NCBI GenBank assembly: GCA_001792895.1
Contig: MARA01000003.1
Coordinates: 372,001-436,000 of the forward strand
DNA: 64,000 nucleotides
Reading direction: 5' to 3'
From: Lentinus brumalis
Taxonomy: Eukaryota > Basidiomycota > Agaricomycetes > Polyporales > Polyporaceae
The notes under the pieces: model-generated
Seen by the model: only the letters and a program-made list of their open reading frames with translations
Database searches by the model: none
What the model was told of the DNA's origin: nothing
Program-made: the position numbers and the translations under genes
In this document: positions 33,582 through 46,089 of the stretch, in pieces
Numbering within the stretch: the first letter of the stretch is position 1
Layout: each line of letters begins with the position of its first letter

Positions 33582-36481
33582 GTACAAGTGTGAGCCTGTC
33601 GGTGTCGTCGCTATCGCTATCCGACAGTGCTGCAAGCTTGCCGTCGTCGACCACTGGTGGAGCGGATAGCTCAATTGCCGCTACATCGTCGGTCGCTTCC
33701 AGCGCCATATCCTCGGGGGTATCTTCGAGCGTGACGTTAGGTCGCGCTCCTGCTCCCCCGGCCGCTCCGGATTCTGCGTCGTCGACTGCAGCTGCGACAC
33801 CATCGTCCGCGGTCGCTTCTTCGTCGTTTTCGGCCCCGTCGTTCACTATCATTTCCTCGTCATCTGCTGCTTCGCCGACCGTCGTATCTTCTGCGTCATC
33901 CTTCACTTTCGCGTCCCCCTCCTCGCTTTCCTCGTCTCCCTTCTCGTCCATTCGAAGGAGCGTGAAGGCGAGCAAGTCACCTGCTCTTCCTGTCGCATCC
34001 GCTCCTTCAACTTCGGACACAGTCCCTGACCATATCACGGCATCGTCCGCAGCGAGCTCCCCGTCTTCTGTTACGCTGCACTCTGCGGTGCGAACCTCTA
34101 TTGCGACAATCGCAACTGACGTCAAGTCAAGGTGTGCATCGCCCCTTGTCTTCGGTGTGAACGCGCTGATTCCGGTCTTAGTAGCAGTAGTGGGAAGATG
34201 GCCGGACAGGACGCGTCTGCAGGCACTTCCTCTTCCGTTGCTACCACGCAAGTATCCGAGTCTTCCGCGTCTTCTGCCAGTGCGGCCCCATCTTCAACAC
34301 CTTCAAAGACCGCTGCACCGGATCAGGAACCGACGCCTCCTTCTTCGGCCCCGTCGCAGACCGGTGCTACGCCGTCTTCTCTTTCCTCGCCAGACAAGGC
34401 TCCGACTACGTCCTCAGTTGCGCCCGCCGCGTCCAAACCAGCGGCCTCGGGGACCCCATCGGCAACCACCAGTTCAGCAAATACGCCCACTGGACCGGCG
34501 AGACCTGCAGCTCCAGATCCCGTCTCAGATACGAGCAGCGCAAGTAGCGAGGTCGTCACCAGTTCTGAGCAAGTCCACGGGGTTAGTTCTTCTTCTTCTT
34601 TGATCACTTCCCCTGCGCAGACGCACTCCCGCCCTGCGATACCGATACCCTTCCCTGTCTCCTCTTCTGTTCCTATCGCCCCTTCGATCCCGACTGCTCC
34701 CGTCACCACTCAATCTACGCACGCCGTTATCGTCAGGCCCCCGGGACGGAGGTGGTATCCTCTCAATCTCAACCCGTTCTGACGCCGCTATCTCAGACGC
34801 ACGCGGCCTCACAGACTCCTGCAAAACTCGTCACCCCTGTCCCTGAGTCTGCCTCTTCTGCACCCGCACCTCCCTCCAATCCTTCTCCTACTTCTGTTGC
34901 GCCGAGTGATGATAGTTCTAAAAGCGCCTCTGGCATTCAGCAGGCTAATGCAAAGACCCCCACGACGACGAGCACGGTCACTGACAAGCCAGAGACGACG
35001 CTCTCGACGCCCGTCTTCCTCACCGTGACCGACGCGAAGAATCATACGACCCTATCAGAACCGCCTGTCTTCACGAGCGTCGGCGTATCGACGCTGTCGG
35101 ACGGCCAGCTCGTCAGTGTCACGCACGTCATTGCCAACCCTACGGGAATCTGGAGCGTCAATGAGGATTCTGCGAAATCGGGGTAAGACTCCGCGCGTAT
35201 ATGCTTGCTGTCCACTTGACTGACACGTGGATACCTCGTAGCTTCTTCGCGGACAGCAAGGCCGTCGCTGGTGTCTTCCTCGCCATCGGCATTGTCGTCG
35301 CGGCCATAGGCCTTGGGACATGTTTCTTTTTGCGCCGTCGCCGTCGCCGCACGCCGCGCTTCATGAACTCGATCTCGCGCCCGCTGCCCATGCCCGACAA
35401 CCCGTTCGAAGATCCTCGGAGCCTCTCACCGCAACCGCAGATGCGCTACGCGTCAGGCTACACCGACCGCACCCTCGTCATCGCAGGCAAGGACGGAATC
35501 ATGCCTTCTCGGAGCCCCTTCGACGACGAGATGGAACAGGGTTCGGTCGTGCATGGATCTGTGAGCCAGCACACCGGCAGCAACGAGCACCTTGGCCTCG
35601 GTCTGGCTGGTGTTGGTGCGAATGGTCGCCGCCTCAGTGGTGGTGTCCATCGGTCGTCCATGGAAAGCCGCCCTCGCAACCCAAGTGGAGGCAGTTCTGT
35701 CGGCGTAGCACTCACGAGCGACCACCGCATCGACCCAACATACTCCCGCAAACCTGAGCCCTCATCTGCGCGCTCGTCTCCATCGCTCTACCCGCCCACG
35801 CTCCCTGCGCTTGCGGGCGAAGACAGCCGGAGCCTCGTCGACATCCCGCTGAGCGCCAACAACAGCACCACGCTCGTCTCGGCACTGCCCTCCCCAACGA
35901 GCGCAGCGCGAGTCTCCTCTCCCACCGTACGCAAGCCCGTCCCGGCGCATACAGACCTTCTGCAGGAGCCGATCGCGCCCACCCCGCTCACGCCGCAGCA
36001 GCAACGGGCACAGCAGACGAAACCGCCCGTCATCCCACCCCGCAGCCCGCTCCGGCGCAACAGCACTGTACGCTCTCTGTCGCGCTCGCCACCACCCCCA
36101 CCTCTAGCGAGCATCCAGACCCAGCTTCAGAAGCCCGAGGGGGCCCTGCAACATTATGAGCCGTTGACACCGCCGGCGTCGTTCGCGTCTGTGTCCCCCT
36201 CTACGTCTCACTCGGGACACGCCGAGCCGCCCAGCCCGGGGTCGAGCACTCCGGCGAGTGCGAACTCGAACCCGTTTGCAGACCCTCAGGAGCAGCAATT
36301 TGTGGACATCGGTATTCCGCCTGGCCATGAGATGGTCAGGACGGGCAACAAGAAGGACACGTTCTATACCAGGTTGAACGGAAAGCAGGTGTGTTCCCAA
36401 CATACGTAAACATTGAAGTGCAGGATGCTCACTACATGTTGCGATCTGTAGCGGCGTCCCAGCGTGGAGTGGAAGCACTGA
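33582..36481 (+). CDS. Ser/Thr-rich single-span surface protein (sensor/mucin-like), copy 1; 5' exon unresolved
   Basis: Readable exons are 33582-34131, 34182-35182, 35242-36388 and 36452-36481. About 510 residues of Ser/Thr/Ala/Pro-rich, mucin-like ectodomain lead to a conserved-looking juxtamembrane region (TPVFLTVTDAKNHTTLSEPP, ANPTGIWSVNEDS). One membrane span follows, AVAGVFLAIGIVVAAIGLGT plus CFF, then a stop-transfer RRRRRR. The ~370-residue cytosolic tail is Ser/Pro-rich with PPRSPLRR and PPPPPLAS elements. The layout resembles Mid2/Wsc-type wall-stress sensors, but no cysteine-rich domain is visible, so that role is inference. The frame breaks at CCCCC-GGG (34738-34745); one extra base joins AVIVRPPG to TEVVSSQSQPV. 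The start codon and any signal peptide were not found. A paralogue lies at 41566-43853. Confidence 0.75.
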
Positions 36482-36876
36482 ATCACCGCGCGGTCAGATG
36501 GGCTGACCCGACGTGTCTCGGAGTGTCTCCCATATCCACGGATACCTGCTTGACTTCTTCCCCTCTTACCATTGCCTCCATTTTCTTGGTTCTTCCAATG
36601 TATAATACATCCTTCACGCATCTCTACCTATGGATGATCGTTGTTGTATCCCGTGTACACATAGGTATAGAAGCCCCTACCATCCGGAGACGCCCCTATA
36701 CATGACTTCCTTGACGACACCCTTCCTCGTGTACTTATCGCGTGGATCCATGTATGTATATGTCCTGATACAAGAGCACTGTATATTACATATCGCGGTA
36801 TCCAAAATCGGCAACTTCTTGTTTCCCAGAAATACGCGCATGCGCACGTAGCCACTTAAATCGCCCCCGTGTCCCA
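36482..36876. other. Convergent 3' intergenic region
   Basis: Tail-to-tail spacer of 395 bp between the surface-protein gene and the isochorismatase-like gene. AT-richer than the genes; no feature recognised. Confidence 0.45.
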
Positions 36877-38202
36877 TCAAGAACTGGCCTCTGCTGCAGC
36901 GATGATTCGCTCGGAGTCCGTAACGAATCCATAGCTCTGTCAATGTCATAGAGGTCAATGGAGCCGTCGATAATATAGAGGGTGCGGGGATTGTGCTCAC
37001 CCCACCCGCGTTGTAGATGACGCTCTCAAGAGCACCAGGAGGGGAAGTCGTCGCGATGCAGTCTTCCACCGTTATGCAGTCGTATCCCCGGAAGTACGCG
37101 TCGACCAACGTTCCCAGCACACACTGGAAGTCGCGTCAGTATCGAGCTGCGAGCAAGAAGCAGCACATGTCGACTCACCTGATCCGCGTTCACTCCCGCG
37201 AAGAACAGCGTGGAGATTCCCTGCTCCTGGAGGTACAAGTCGAGCGCGGTCTGTCCGCCCCAGATGCCGCTCATCCTGCGCAAAGCCACCAGGGGTGAAT
37301 GTCAGCCGCTGTCAGCCCGCACTGCAACCTGCATGCCGACATCGCGGACGCACGGGGTTTACGGAAGCTCACCTATTCTTGTGGATCCAGACGTCCGTGC
37401 CCGCATCGCGGCCCTGCTCGTAGAGGCCCTGGAGCGGGCCGTACAAGTCCGAGTTGAACTCTCCGCGCATGAGGAGGCGGCCGAACCCGCCTGCGAGCTC
37501 TGCGCCGAATCCGCCGTGCCCGCCCTTTTTGAACCCGCGGACGAGCGAGGGCGGTATGGTTGTGAGTTCGTGCTCGGTGAGGCCCCAGTTGCTTTGGGAT
37601 GTCTGTGGTCAGCACCACATGGATGCAATCAAGATGGCAGGGACTGGGACGCTCACACCCAGAGAATCTTCACGCCATGCGATCGTAGTGCGAGTACGGT
37701 GTTCATGATGGGTATCACACATGCAAGACCTGTCGGGTGTTCGCGCAGGTCTGGATGGAGGAAGAAGCTGTCCAACATACGCTCATAAGCATCGTTCATC
37801 TCCATCGACCTGGAGAGACAGCACCGGCAGACTCACTCACTTTTGCATGTCGACGATGACGACCGCGCTGTTCTTCGTCGCGATGCGCACAGTGCGCTCG
37901 CCATCGACGGGGATGTCCAGCTGCGCCTCCTTCACGAGGGGCGGGATGGGAACCTCGCGCGTCGGCTGGTCCTGCGCGACGTCGCCCTCCGGGAGCGGGC
38001 CCTTCGGCAGGTGCGTCGTGCGTGTTACATCGATGAGGCCTGTCGGATACTCGACCCACCACGAGGTGGCGTTGCCAAACTCTGTCGCGACAGGGATTCT
38101 GGGACGCTTGACCATGCCGAGGATGGGGGTGTCGTGCTTGGGTGTGGGTGTGTCTGCGGATGTGGTGGATGGGTCGGAGCTGGGTGCCTGCGCGTTGCCC
38201 AT
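36877..38202 (-). CDS. Isochorismatase-fold cysteine hydrolase
   Basis: Six exons in phase (minus order): 38202-37841, 37767-37657, 37591-37373, 37275-37179, 37123-37001, 36936-36877, giving 323 residues. A ~115-residue N-terminal extension with a WWVEYPTGLIDVTRTTHLPK segment precedes the domain. The catalytic Asp is in SAVVIVDMQNFFLHP; Lys is probably in the DVWIHKNR region; the nucleophile Cys is in VNADQCVLGTLVDAYFRGYD, the classical cis-peptide-cysteine loop. Isochorismatase-like hydrolases include nicotinamidases, pyrazinamidases and ureidoacrylate or phenazine enzymes; the extension does not tell which. It is transcribed in the same direction as the oxidoreductase gene upstream, with 345 bp between. 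It lacks obvious targeting signals and is probably cytosolic. Confidence 0.9.
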
Positions 38203-38547
38203 GGTTAATTAGTGGGGGCGTCTCGGATACTCGGGCGCGATGGGGAGCTCGCGAAGGCAGAGCGACAGCGGACAGTGTGCTATTAGAAGGACTGACCGTG
38301 TGCAGCGACCGGAGGCCCGGCGGAGGACAGCGATAAGGTGGGAGCAGTGGCAGCCCTGCGCGCAGCTTCTGCTCACAGCTGTCCATGATGTCACACCCTC
38401 GCGCGCTCGAGAGACGCGTCTGCCGCGACGCGACGCGTGCACCTGATCGCGACAGCAGTCCAGTCCCTCTACAGTCACAGGTATCACATCGAGAGGTATA
38501 GTACACCCGAGAGCAGACAACATACAATACAACACACATCCAATCCC
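38203..38547. other. Intergenic region / isochorismatase promoter
   Basis: 345 bp upstream of the isochorismatase-like gene and downstream of the oxidoreductase stop; no exon seen. Confidence 0.4.
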
Positions 38548-39887
38548 TCACTCCGCGTTGGGGTCCACCTTCACAACGACCTTCCCAGTCGCTCTGCCCG
38601 TGCGGATGCGCTCGTAAGCCTTCAGCGTATCCTCAAACGCGAACACAGAATCCACCAACGGCTTCACTTTGCCTGCATCCACGTCGGAGGTCAGCGCAGC
38701 TCAACACATGCGAACACGACCGCCCAACGCACCTTCCTCGACCAACTTGGTGAACGCCTCCCAGTCTTTCTTCGTAGGCTTGAGAGAAACCAGCTTCCAC
38801 TTGCGCTTCGTCCCGCCCAAGAACGACGGCTGCAGCAGGACCTTCCACGCGAAACTTGCGATATTGCTGATGCCCTTGCCCTGCGGCCCAACCGAGATGA
38901 AGACACCCCCGGCGCGAGGTACGCGGGGCTCTGCACGAACAGCGTGGGGTCTAGAATGCCAACCGCCTCGAGAAACACATGGAACTTCGGGTTAGGGTCC
39001 GCAGCGGCGAGCTGCTCGTGCAGCGGTCCCTTCGTGTAGTCAAAGAACTGCGTGAAAGCGGCTCCAGTCGTTATTCCAGCACCAATGTCTCTAGACAAGC
39101 CTAACACGCACCTCGTCCGCACCCAGATCCCTCACATACTGCTCGTTCTTCCCCGACGCGCTTGCCGCGACCTTCGCACCCTTCGCCTTCGCGAGCTGGA
39201 TCGCGAACGAGCCGACCGCCGTGCTCCCCCCGTTGATGAACACGGACTGGCCCGCCTCCAGCTTCGCGACGTCCTCGAGGGCCTGGTACGCGGTCAGGCC
39301 CGCGATCCCGAACCCGGCTGCCTGCGTGGGCGTGACGTTCTTCGGGCGCGGGACGACTTCGGAGGCGAGGGCCTTGGTGTATTGCGCGAGGGCGCCCCAT
39401 CCGGAGCTCAAAGTGCGGGCTGCAGAGGGCGGAGGACGTCGTTCAGCGTCGCGTCTGAGTGGGGAACCAGTGCAGGACTCACGAACAGGTATAGTGCCGA
39501 CAACCTCGTCGCCGTCCTTCAACTCTGTGCCATTGGCATCCGCGACGATCCCCGCAAAGTCGAACTCGTATGCATTCACCCGCTTCAAGACGAAGCTCGG
39601 CAGGAAGCCGAGTACCTTGTACCCGCTGCACCGTCACACGACCAGTCAGCGTCGCCGAGCGCATACAACACCTCCCCAACGCAAATGTGGACGTACACAG
39701 GGTTCAGCGCCGCGGCCTGCACCTTGACGAGGATCTCGCCCTTCTTGAGCTTGGAGGGGACGGGGGTGTTGTCCGAAAGAGCGAGCGCCTTCTCTGGTTC
39801 GCCCGCGCGCACGGCGCGCCACGACTTCTGCGTCGCCGGGATCTTTGCGGTCTCACTAGCTGTCGCCACGGGTGTCTCAGATGCCAT
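38548..39887 (-). CDS. MDR-family NAD(P)H:quinone oxidoreductase-like protein (apparent 1-base break)
   Basis: Five exons (minus order): 39887-39697, 39625-39483, 39419-39112, 39047-38733, 38672-38548. It is a medium-chain dehydrogenase/reductase without the structural or catalytic zinc cysteines: GEILVKVQAAALNPV, FDFAGIVADANGTELKDGDE, QAAGFGIAGLTAYQALED, and the nucleotide-binding SVFINGGSTAVGSFAIQLAK with a GGSTAVG variant of the glycine motif. GADEFFDY, KFHVFLEAVG and TGKVVVKVDP follow. Such zinc-independent enzymes reduce quinones, enals or similar acceptors. At the C5 run 38906-38910 (plus strand) the frame with SPAYLAPG gives way to the next frame with VFISVGPQGKGI; one extra base restores phase through the last exon. 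The ~20-residue N-terminal extension (MASETPVATASE) looks non-targeting. Confidence 0.88.
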
Positions 39888-41565
39888 CGAGTGTGTGGTT
39901 TACCGTTTGTCGTTCAAGCTAAAGTATAGGTGCCAGTGGGGGAGCAGAGCAGAGCAGCGCAACGACTGTGCGACTGCTGAGCGCGAAGAAAAGAAGCCCG
40001 AGATGGTTCTGGAGTGCGTCGGTTTCACATGAGAGCGGTCGCGTGCATTGCGTTATATACCGTGTATGCTGCTTCTGCTTGCGTGGCGCATGGGTATGGG
40101 GAGATGGTGTGTACGCGTATGTGCTAGTCGCCATACGCAGCGCGGGCACGTCGCTCCGTGGCCGAGTCCTGAAGCTGATCAGAAGATGTGTTTGCTGAGC
40201 AGGCAGCACTGCAGGTAGGATGCCCACCTTGCACAGCCAGATACTCGGGCGCAAATACGTCGGATGTACATACGCGTACTCGCTGTGCTACACTTCGTGC
40301 GGAATTGCCATGTTCGCGGTGTGCTTGCGCAGCCGCCAAGCTCCAAAACAGAACACTGCGCTGTGTGATATACGCGTACCGAGGCCTGCGATCATAAGCG
40401 CATCATAATCCGAGATTCTATCGTCATCGTCCGGTACCGGCGCGAGTGTTGTGCGACCACGACACTTGGCAACGGGCTCCGCTCTCGCACTCCTTCCCAC
40501 TGGCCTCAGGAACGTCATGGCGACTACGAACCTTCGGACCGCGGACGCTTTTGAAGAGCTGCGGATAACAACATGGAGGATTGGCCAGAGCGCTACGTGC
40601 GCCGTGCGGAGTCCATCGAGTGCTCGCAAGTACTCGCAAGCCCTGTTCGGTGTTCGCTGGTAGACCATCGCGACTCGAGCAGTGTGTTATGCGTAGAGAA
40701 GCCCGCGGGAAGCCGACGAAGCGAACGCGGGCCCCGTTATCGAGGAACACAGAGGGAACGAGGCAGGTCATGGGCGACATGGGATGGGTTCTCCGACTCG
40801 GTACGTTCGCGGTTAAGTGACATGCATTATCGAAGTGAAAACCTTGAAGTTTGTTCGTCCTAGAGACGGAGCGCTGCACGTCTTGCTCAGGTCGCTCGGC
40901 GGCAGCATTGTCGCGATCGCCGCGAGGGCGGTCGGAATGCTCGATATATTATCGCTGATATATGACATGCTCGAGAGCGTGCCAACAGGCGTAGTCTGCT
41001 GTGCAGACGTTCTGTGGCGTAGCAGGTGTACACAAGCACGACAGACGGAGGAGGGCGGTGCAACGATCTAGACGGGCCGGGGACAGGAGGCGGGGGAGGT
41101 AGGTACTAGGAGGGAGGAGGCAGGGGACATACTGGGCGAGCCAAGGGGACTTGGACGTACGAGGAGGCTGGATGCCGGAAGGAGGAGAGGAGTGGAACGC
41201 GCTGGATGCGTGGCGCAGCAAGCCGGGCACGGAGAAGGCGGCAGGCTGGGGCGCGCGGGGAGTCGTCGCCGGAAGGATGCCCGGGGCTGCCATTCGAGCT
41301 GCGAACGTCGTCCTCGGACCGGTCGTCGCTGGCAGGCAGGCGTTGCACGTCGCTCGCGGAGGCGTCGAGGGCAGCGAGGGAGGGAAGCAAGCAGCCGGGC
41401 AGGGAGACGGCCCGACGCGGACATGACGTCTCGGCTGCAAATGGACGTCTATTTTCCGCATGGAAAGCGAGGCGCGGGATAATAAAGACGAGGGGCGCGC
41501 CTTCCCATCCGCCCATCCCTCCCCGCCGCGCACCAAGCCATGCCTCTCCGTCGCTGAACACGGCC
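39888..41565. other. Long divergent intergenic region
   Basis: 1.68 kb between the oxidoreductase start (minus) and the second surface-protein start (plus). A TATATAA on the minus strand at about 40053-40059 may serve the oxidoreductase. The open frames near 41000-41560 are GC-rich artefacts without coding character. A short upstream frame, ATG at 41540 with stop six codons later, lies in the leader of the surface-protein gene. Confidence 0.4.
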
Positions 41566-43853
41566 ATGCCCCGCTACCCGCCCCGCGACAAAAGACAGCT
41601 CTCTGCCACAGGTGAGCATTTCTCTCGCTTTCTTCGACTCCAATCAGTTCGCCTGCACCCTTCCCTCGTCTTGCGGGACGTACGGCGCATGTCTGGTGAG
41701 TATTCCTGTCTCTCTCTCACCACAGCTCGATTGACCTCGGCCGTGCAGGGCATCCGACTCCGCTTCCTGCCCATTCCTGTCCTGCCCAGAAACATATTCA
41801 TCTCCTCCACTCTTCCAGGTTCTTCCCCTCCTGCCACTTCTTCTGTCTCTGTTTCTCAGCCTGCCACTGACTCCACTCCTGGTACGTCCGCGGCGTCGGC
41901 TTCCCTTGCAACTTCCACCGCCTCGCCTTCCCAACCCGGCGAAACGTCCATGTCCACCGGCGCGTCCTCATCTCAAACTCCACCCACCGGCACCTCCTCG
42001 TCCGACAACGCTTCTCCCACAACCTCCGCATCCCCGCAAACTTCGGCTTCTGCCACACCGACCACCTCGTCACAAGACTCGCCCACTGGGTCCGCATCTA
42101 CCACTCCCCCAACCTCCGAAGCTTCCCCTCCGCCCTCTACGAGCCAGAATTCTGCGGCTTCCACGCCGGCGTCTTCCGATCCGTGAGTCCCGGTCGATCC
42201 GTCTGGAACCGCTCGTCTCCCACTCACACGCGCCCTCGTAGTTCGACCACCATGTCGTCCCCTACGACATCGCCGTCGACGGACGATGCGACAACGGTGT
42301 CTACGTCGTCCACCACGACAACAGACCCCCGTCAACCACGACCACAACCACGACCACCTCTTCCTCTACCACGACCACCTCACCCACTAGCTCGTCGACC
42401 ACTACGACAACATCGTCCACGACTACGACCAATCCCCCGCCAACGACCACATCTAGCACCACTACTTCGACGACGTCTTCCACTACAGCTTCAGATCCTC
42501 CCACTACCACGTCTACCGCTGTTGTCACGCAGACATCGTCGCCTGATCCCACCTCGTCCACCACTTCGCCGCCTGACAGCGGCAGCACCGTAACGAACAC
42601 GGTCACTCAGGAGGGAACAAGCACATTACCAGACTCTCTCACCGCCGGGCTTGCTGTCACGTAGGTCCTATATCTTATGGTAAGACCGACATGCCGCTGA
42701 AGTTCGCGCCCAAATCCACATAGAACCACATTACAGTCAACAGTCTTTGTCACTACCACGAACAGTGCTGGTTCAATCATCACCAGCACTCCTTCGATCG
42801 TGACACAGACTCTGACTAGCACTAACAGTGACGGTGCGCCAACGGTTGTGACAATCATCGCAGGGAACCCTACGCCAATCGGGAACAATGACAATGCCAC
42901 CCAGACGTCACAGTAAGTGTGCCCCCGTATTCGCGCCCTCGTGTGGAGCATAGTCTCAACAAAATTACGCGCGTAGATTCTTCCGGAATAAGGGCGCAGT
43001 AGCTGGCGTCTTCCTCATCGTTGGTCTCGCCGCTGCGTCGATCGTGCTATTCGTGATCTTCTACATCCGTCGGCGAAGACGAACCCAACGGCTGGAGCAT
43101 GACACGGCCGTCGCCTCCACCCTTGCTGCTGCAGGATATAACCGTCGGCCGCTCGATGGCGATGACGATGACGAGAAGGGTGACCGGCGCATGTCGACGC
43201 CCTCTGCCCTCACACATCCGAACTCCAGCTTCAGTTCTGCGGCCATGCTCGCTGGTGCTACCTCAGCCACCCTTCCGCCTACTGCGGAAGACGGGAACAC
43301 TGCTCCATCTACCCCCGGGGTCGGTTTAGAATCTGACCCGTACGCAGCCGTCGGTACTGTTCACCCTCCGCCTGCCGCGGTCTTCCCGAACCCAACGCGT
43401 CGAGACGGTTATATGCCTGCAAGGACAACCAGCCCCCCGCCTCCTGGTGCGTGGCAGAGGCAGCATACCCAGAGCACATCCACGAGTAGCTCCCTGGGAT
43501 ATGGACATGGTGCCAAGGCGAGTGTCGGAAGCTCAGAGCCCTTACTGTCCGGTTACTACAATGGGGCTGCAACCGAGCCATCAACCCCTGCGATGGGCCC
43601 GACGTTGAACCTGGCAGGTGTGAGTGGTGGCGAGACTAGGCCAAATCGCGGCTCAGACACGACGACGACGACAAGTAGCGTGTACTCGGTAGATGATGTG
43701 CCTGAATCTGACTCGAGGCCGAAGTTGGAGGTACGTGCGCCGGTCTGCGGGCTAAGGTATGCCTAACTGACGTCTAATGTGCTGCAGGTACGAAACCTCC
43801 CAGAGGGTGTAACGCTGGGAGATGTCTCAAGGGAGAACTCACGGCGCGGATGA
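41566..43853 (+). CDS. Ser/Thr-rich single-span surface protein, copy 2 (apparent 1-base break)
   Basis: Exons 41566-41611, 41819-42182, 42242-42660, 42724-42912, 42977-43730 and 43788-43853 join in phase. The first intron is 207 nt and may hide a small exon; the frame is open across it. The ectodomain is Thr/Ser/Pro-rich with a long Thr tract, then TVFVTTTNSAGSIITSTPS and VVTIIAGNPTPIG. The membrane segment AVAGVFLIVGLAAASIVLFV plus IFYI is followed by RRRRRT. The ~260-residue cytosolic tail is Ser/Pro/Gly-rich and ends LPEGVTLGDVSRENSRRG. Like copy 1, it enters the membrane with an FF-x4-AVAGVFL motif and has a last short exon coding a few basic residues. No N-terminal signal peptide is visible. 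The frame breaks at the C5 run 42326-42330; one extra C converts an Arg/Pro-rich nonsense frame into the Thr-rich one. Confidence 0.8.
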
Positions 43854-46089
43854 ACTGATACACGATCTAACGACGATATCCGTTGCTCTTGGGCTAATGA
43901 GTGCTGCTGCACATCCAAATTCACACCCCTTCCCATCTACCGTCCTCACTGTCGTACGCTTTGCAATGCTCGTCTCTCTCTCGCATAGTTTCCTACCACT
44001 CATTTGTGCTCCTTCTCGTGCATTCCCACATTACTCGTAGTACATATCATCATACAGCCTGTACGTTAGGACCTCCCCATTTTCAAGTCGCCCGACCACG
44101 GACTCTTCCCATGCCGGCACGTATACTGTGTCGCGACGATGGACTCCTGTGTACTGCATACGACCCGATTCCGCCCTATTGCCCCTAGCTGCTCGCCACC
44201 GCCGCGCGATCCACGCGAAGGCGCACACGTATATGGACTGCCCCCTAAAAGGACCTTTACAAGGACGTATACGCACCCATCTTCTCCGCACTTAGACGTA
44301 GTTACCACACGGATAGACATTTTCTCAGCCAATGTATTCGATCACGCTTGCTTCCTTCACGCCGTGGACACAGCTGTGCTCAAGTTTCATTCGATCATGT
44401 ACCCGTACATACGTGGGCAAGAGTACTCTACAGGGGTTCTGAAACGTTTACGGGTTGGTCCGTGAGTGTAGCTTCTGTCGTCTTGGTACGCGGGGCTGTT
44501 CTCGCCGCCCATCTGACCGGTCTACTAGGCTCGCAAGCCAGCCTCTAGTTCAGCAGCGGAAGACAGTCGTTCCACACTATCAACAATTACAGGAGCCTCT
44601 GTGACATCCGGATGCCACGGCTCACCTTGCGTGTCTCACCACGCGCCACCATGCCGGGGTTTCCAGCCACCTTTTGTTGCGTGGGAGGAGGAGTGAGTTG
44701 GGACTGCGCTGCAGTCGGAATGGATGTTAGCAATCCGCTTCAGGGTCACGGTAGACTGCAAGACTCGCGTTGTTCAGCACGACGTCCCATACTCTGTTCT
44801 CGAAGGACTCGGAGGAGGCCGTGCTACAAAGGATACACAATGGTCACCCTCGCCTGTGGCTGTCTCGGCTTGCCATAGCATGTCAAGCGTGTGAGCCATA
44901 GGGAAGTCGGTCTGCGGTGGAACTCGGTCTGCGGATAGTGGCGACTCCGAACCTATGACTTTCTGGGCTGGGTTGGCGCTAGTACGATTGTTGCGCCCCC
45001 AGGACCCCCTCCGTATGAGGCGGCGCCCTGCCCGAGCTCGTCTTGCGGGACGCCGGACATGGCCCCTGCGCGTGCGTTGGTGAGTGGTCGTGTCTCGCTG
45101 TCAGGCCTGGTGTACAGCTGCCCCTTCCCCAGCGACGGGGCCAGCGTGCCCGTGGCAGACTTCCGGGGAAGAACCCTGCATCGGCTCCGTGAGTCGTTGG
45201 GTTGCGTTGCGCAGGAGCGGACTCACTTGTGTACGTGCGAGTGTCCGGGAGCGTTGATGTTGGAGGGTAGCTCGAGCTCACGGTTCCTCGGAGGCATATC
45301 GGGCTGCATGGTGCACAACTTCAGAACCTTGTGTCTTTGACCCCGTTCTATGTCATCTACATAGGCGGACGAGGCGGCCACTCACGCACCTACCGTGCTT
45401 CTCCGGGGACAGCTATTCCTTCCCGGTCAGCTTTCTCGTTGATGTCTCTACGATGCATGTGGAAGTAGTAGCGCGGCGGAGTCAACATGACGGATCACGG
45501 AAACGATCTGGAGAAAAAGTCATACCTAGCATTTTCTCCCCCAGGTTGACATCAGGTTCCGATCACAGTGTGCAGTCGACCGCTACCGGTTCTGGTGCGG
45601 TGGGACCACATAAGTAGATCGTGAAAGCCCGGGTCCCGCTCAGGAAGTTCTCCTCCTCTGCTGGGGTCACCGCGACCGTTCCCTGCATGAAGTCAATAAG
45701 CCAAGTAAGTAGCTAGTAAGTACGGTGAGCCTCGGACATGCCTCGGATGGGGAAACTGACACGTTGTTCCCATACTAATCACGTACATGGTCTCCAGAGG
45801 ACCGTTCTCCAGAATTAATACAGCTTTGTGGATCAGTACCGCATCAGTACAAGCGTGTCGACAATTGGGAGGTGACATTATGAGAGAAACCTTCGAAATT
45901 GGGAATTTGGGGCTTGACCTGGCTTGACTGAGGGTTACTTCCAGTCGGCGCCTGCCCGAACTACGTAGGCGCGGACACAGCCACGCCCGCGTTTATGCAC
46001 TGCCTCCTGACCGTGACTGACCGCGCGCGAACGTGGCCTGTGCTAGTGAACGCGTTCCTGATGTTCGACTTTCTTTGACCACAACCACC
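43854..46089. other. Long intergenic region
   Basis: 2.2 kb with no recognisable gene, RNA or repeat. Open frames at 44139-44465, 44612-44878 and 45059-45340 lack motifs and splice context. An unrecognised small gene or non-coding RNA cannot be excluded. Confidence 0.4.

Noticed and set aside
33409..34251. 280-codon open frame on the minus strand opposite the first surface-protein gene
   Set aside because: It is the antisense of a Ser/Thr-rich tract; Asp/Glu/Ala-rich composition arises from complementing TCG/GCC codons, and no splice context or motif supports it.
40949..41567. Several overlapping open frames of 90-195 codons
   Set aside because: All six frames are open because the region is GC-rich; compositions are Arg/Pro/Gly artefacts and nothing resembles a protein family.
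43854..46089. Possible small genes at 44139-44465, 44612-44878 and 45059-45340
   Set aside because: Short, without motifs, without consistent splice partners; nothing beyond open reading supports them.
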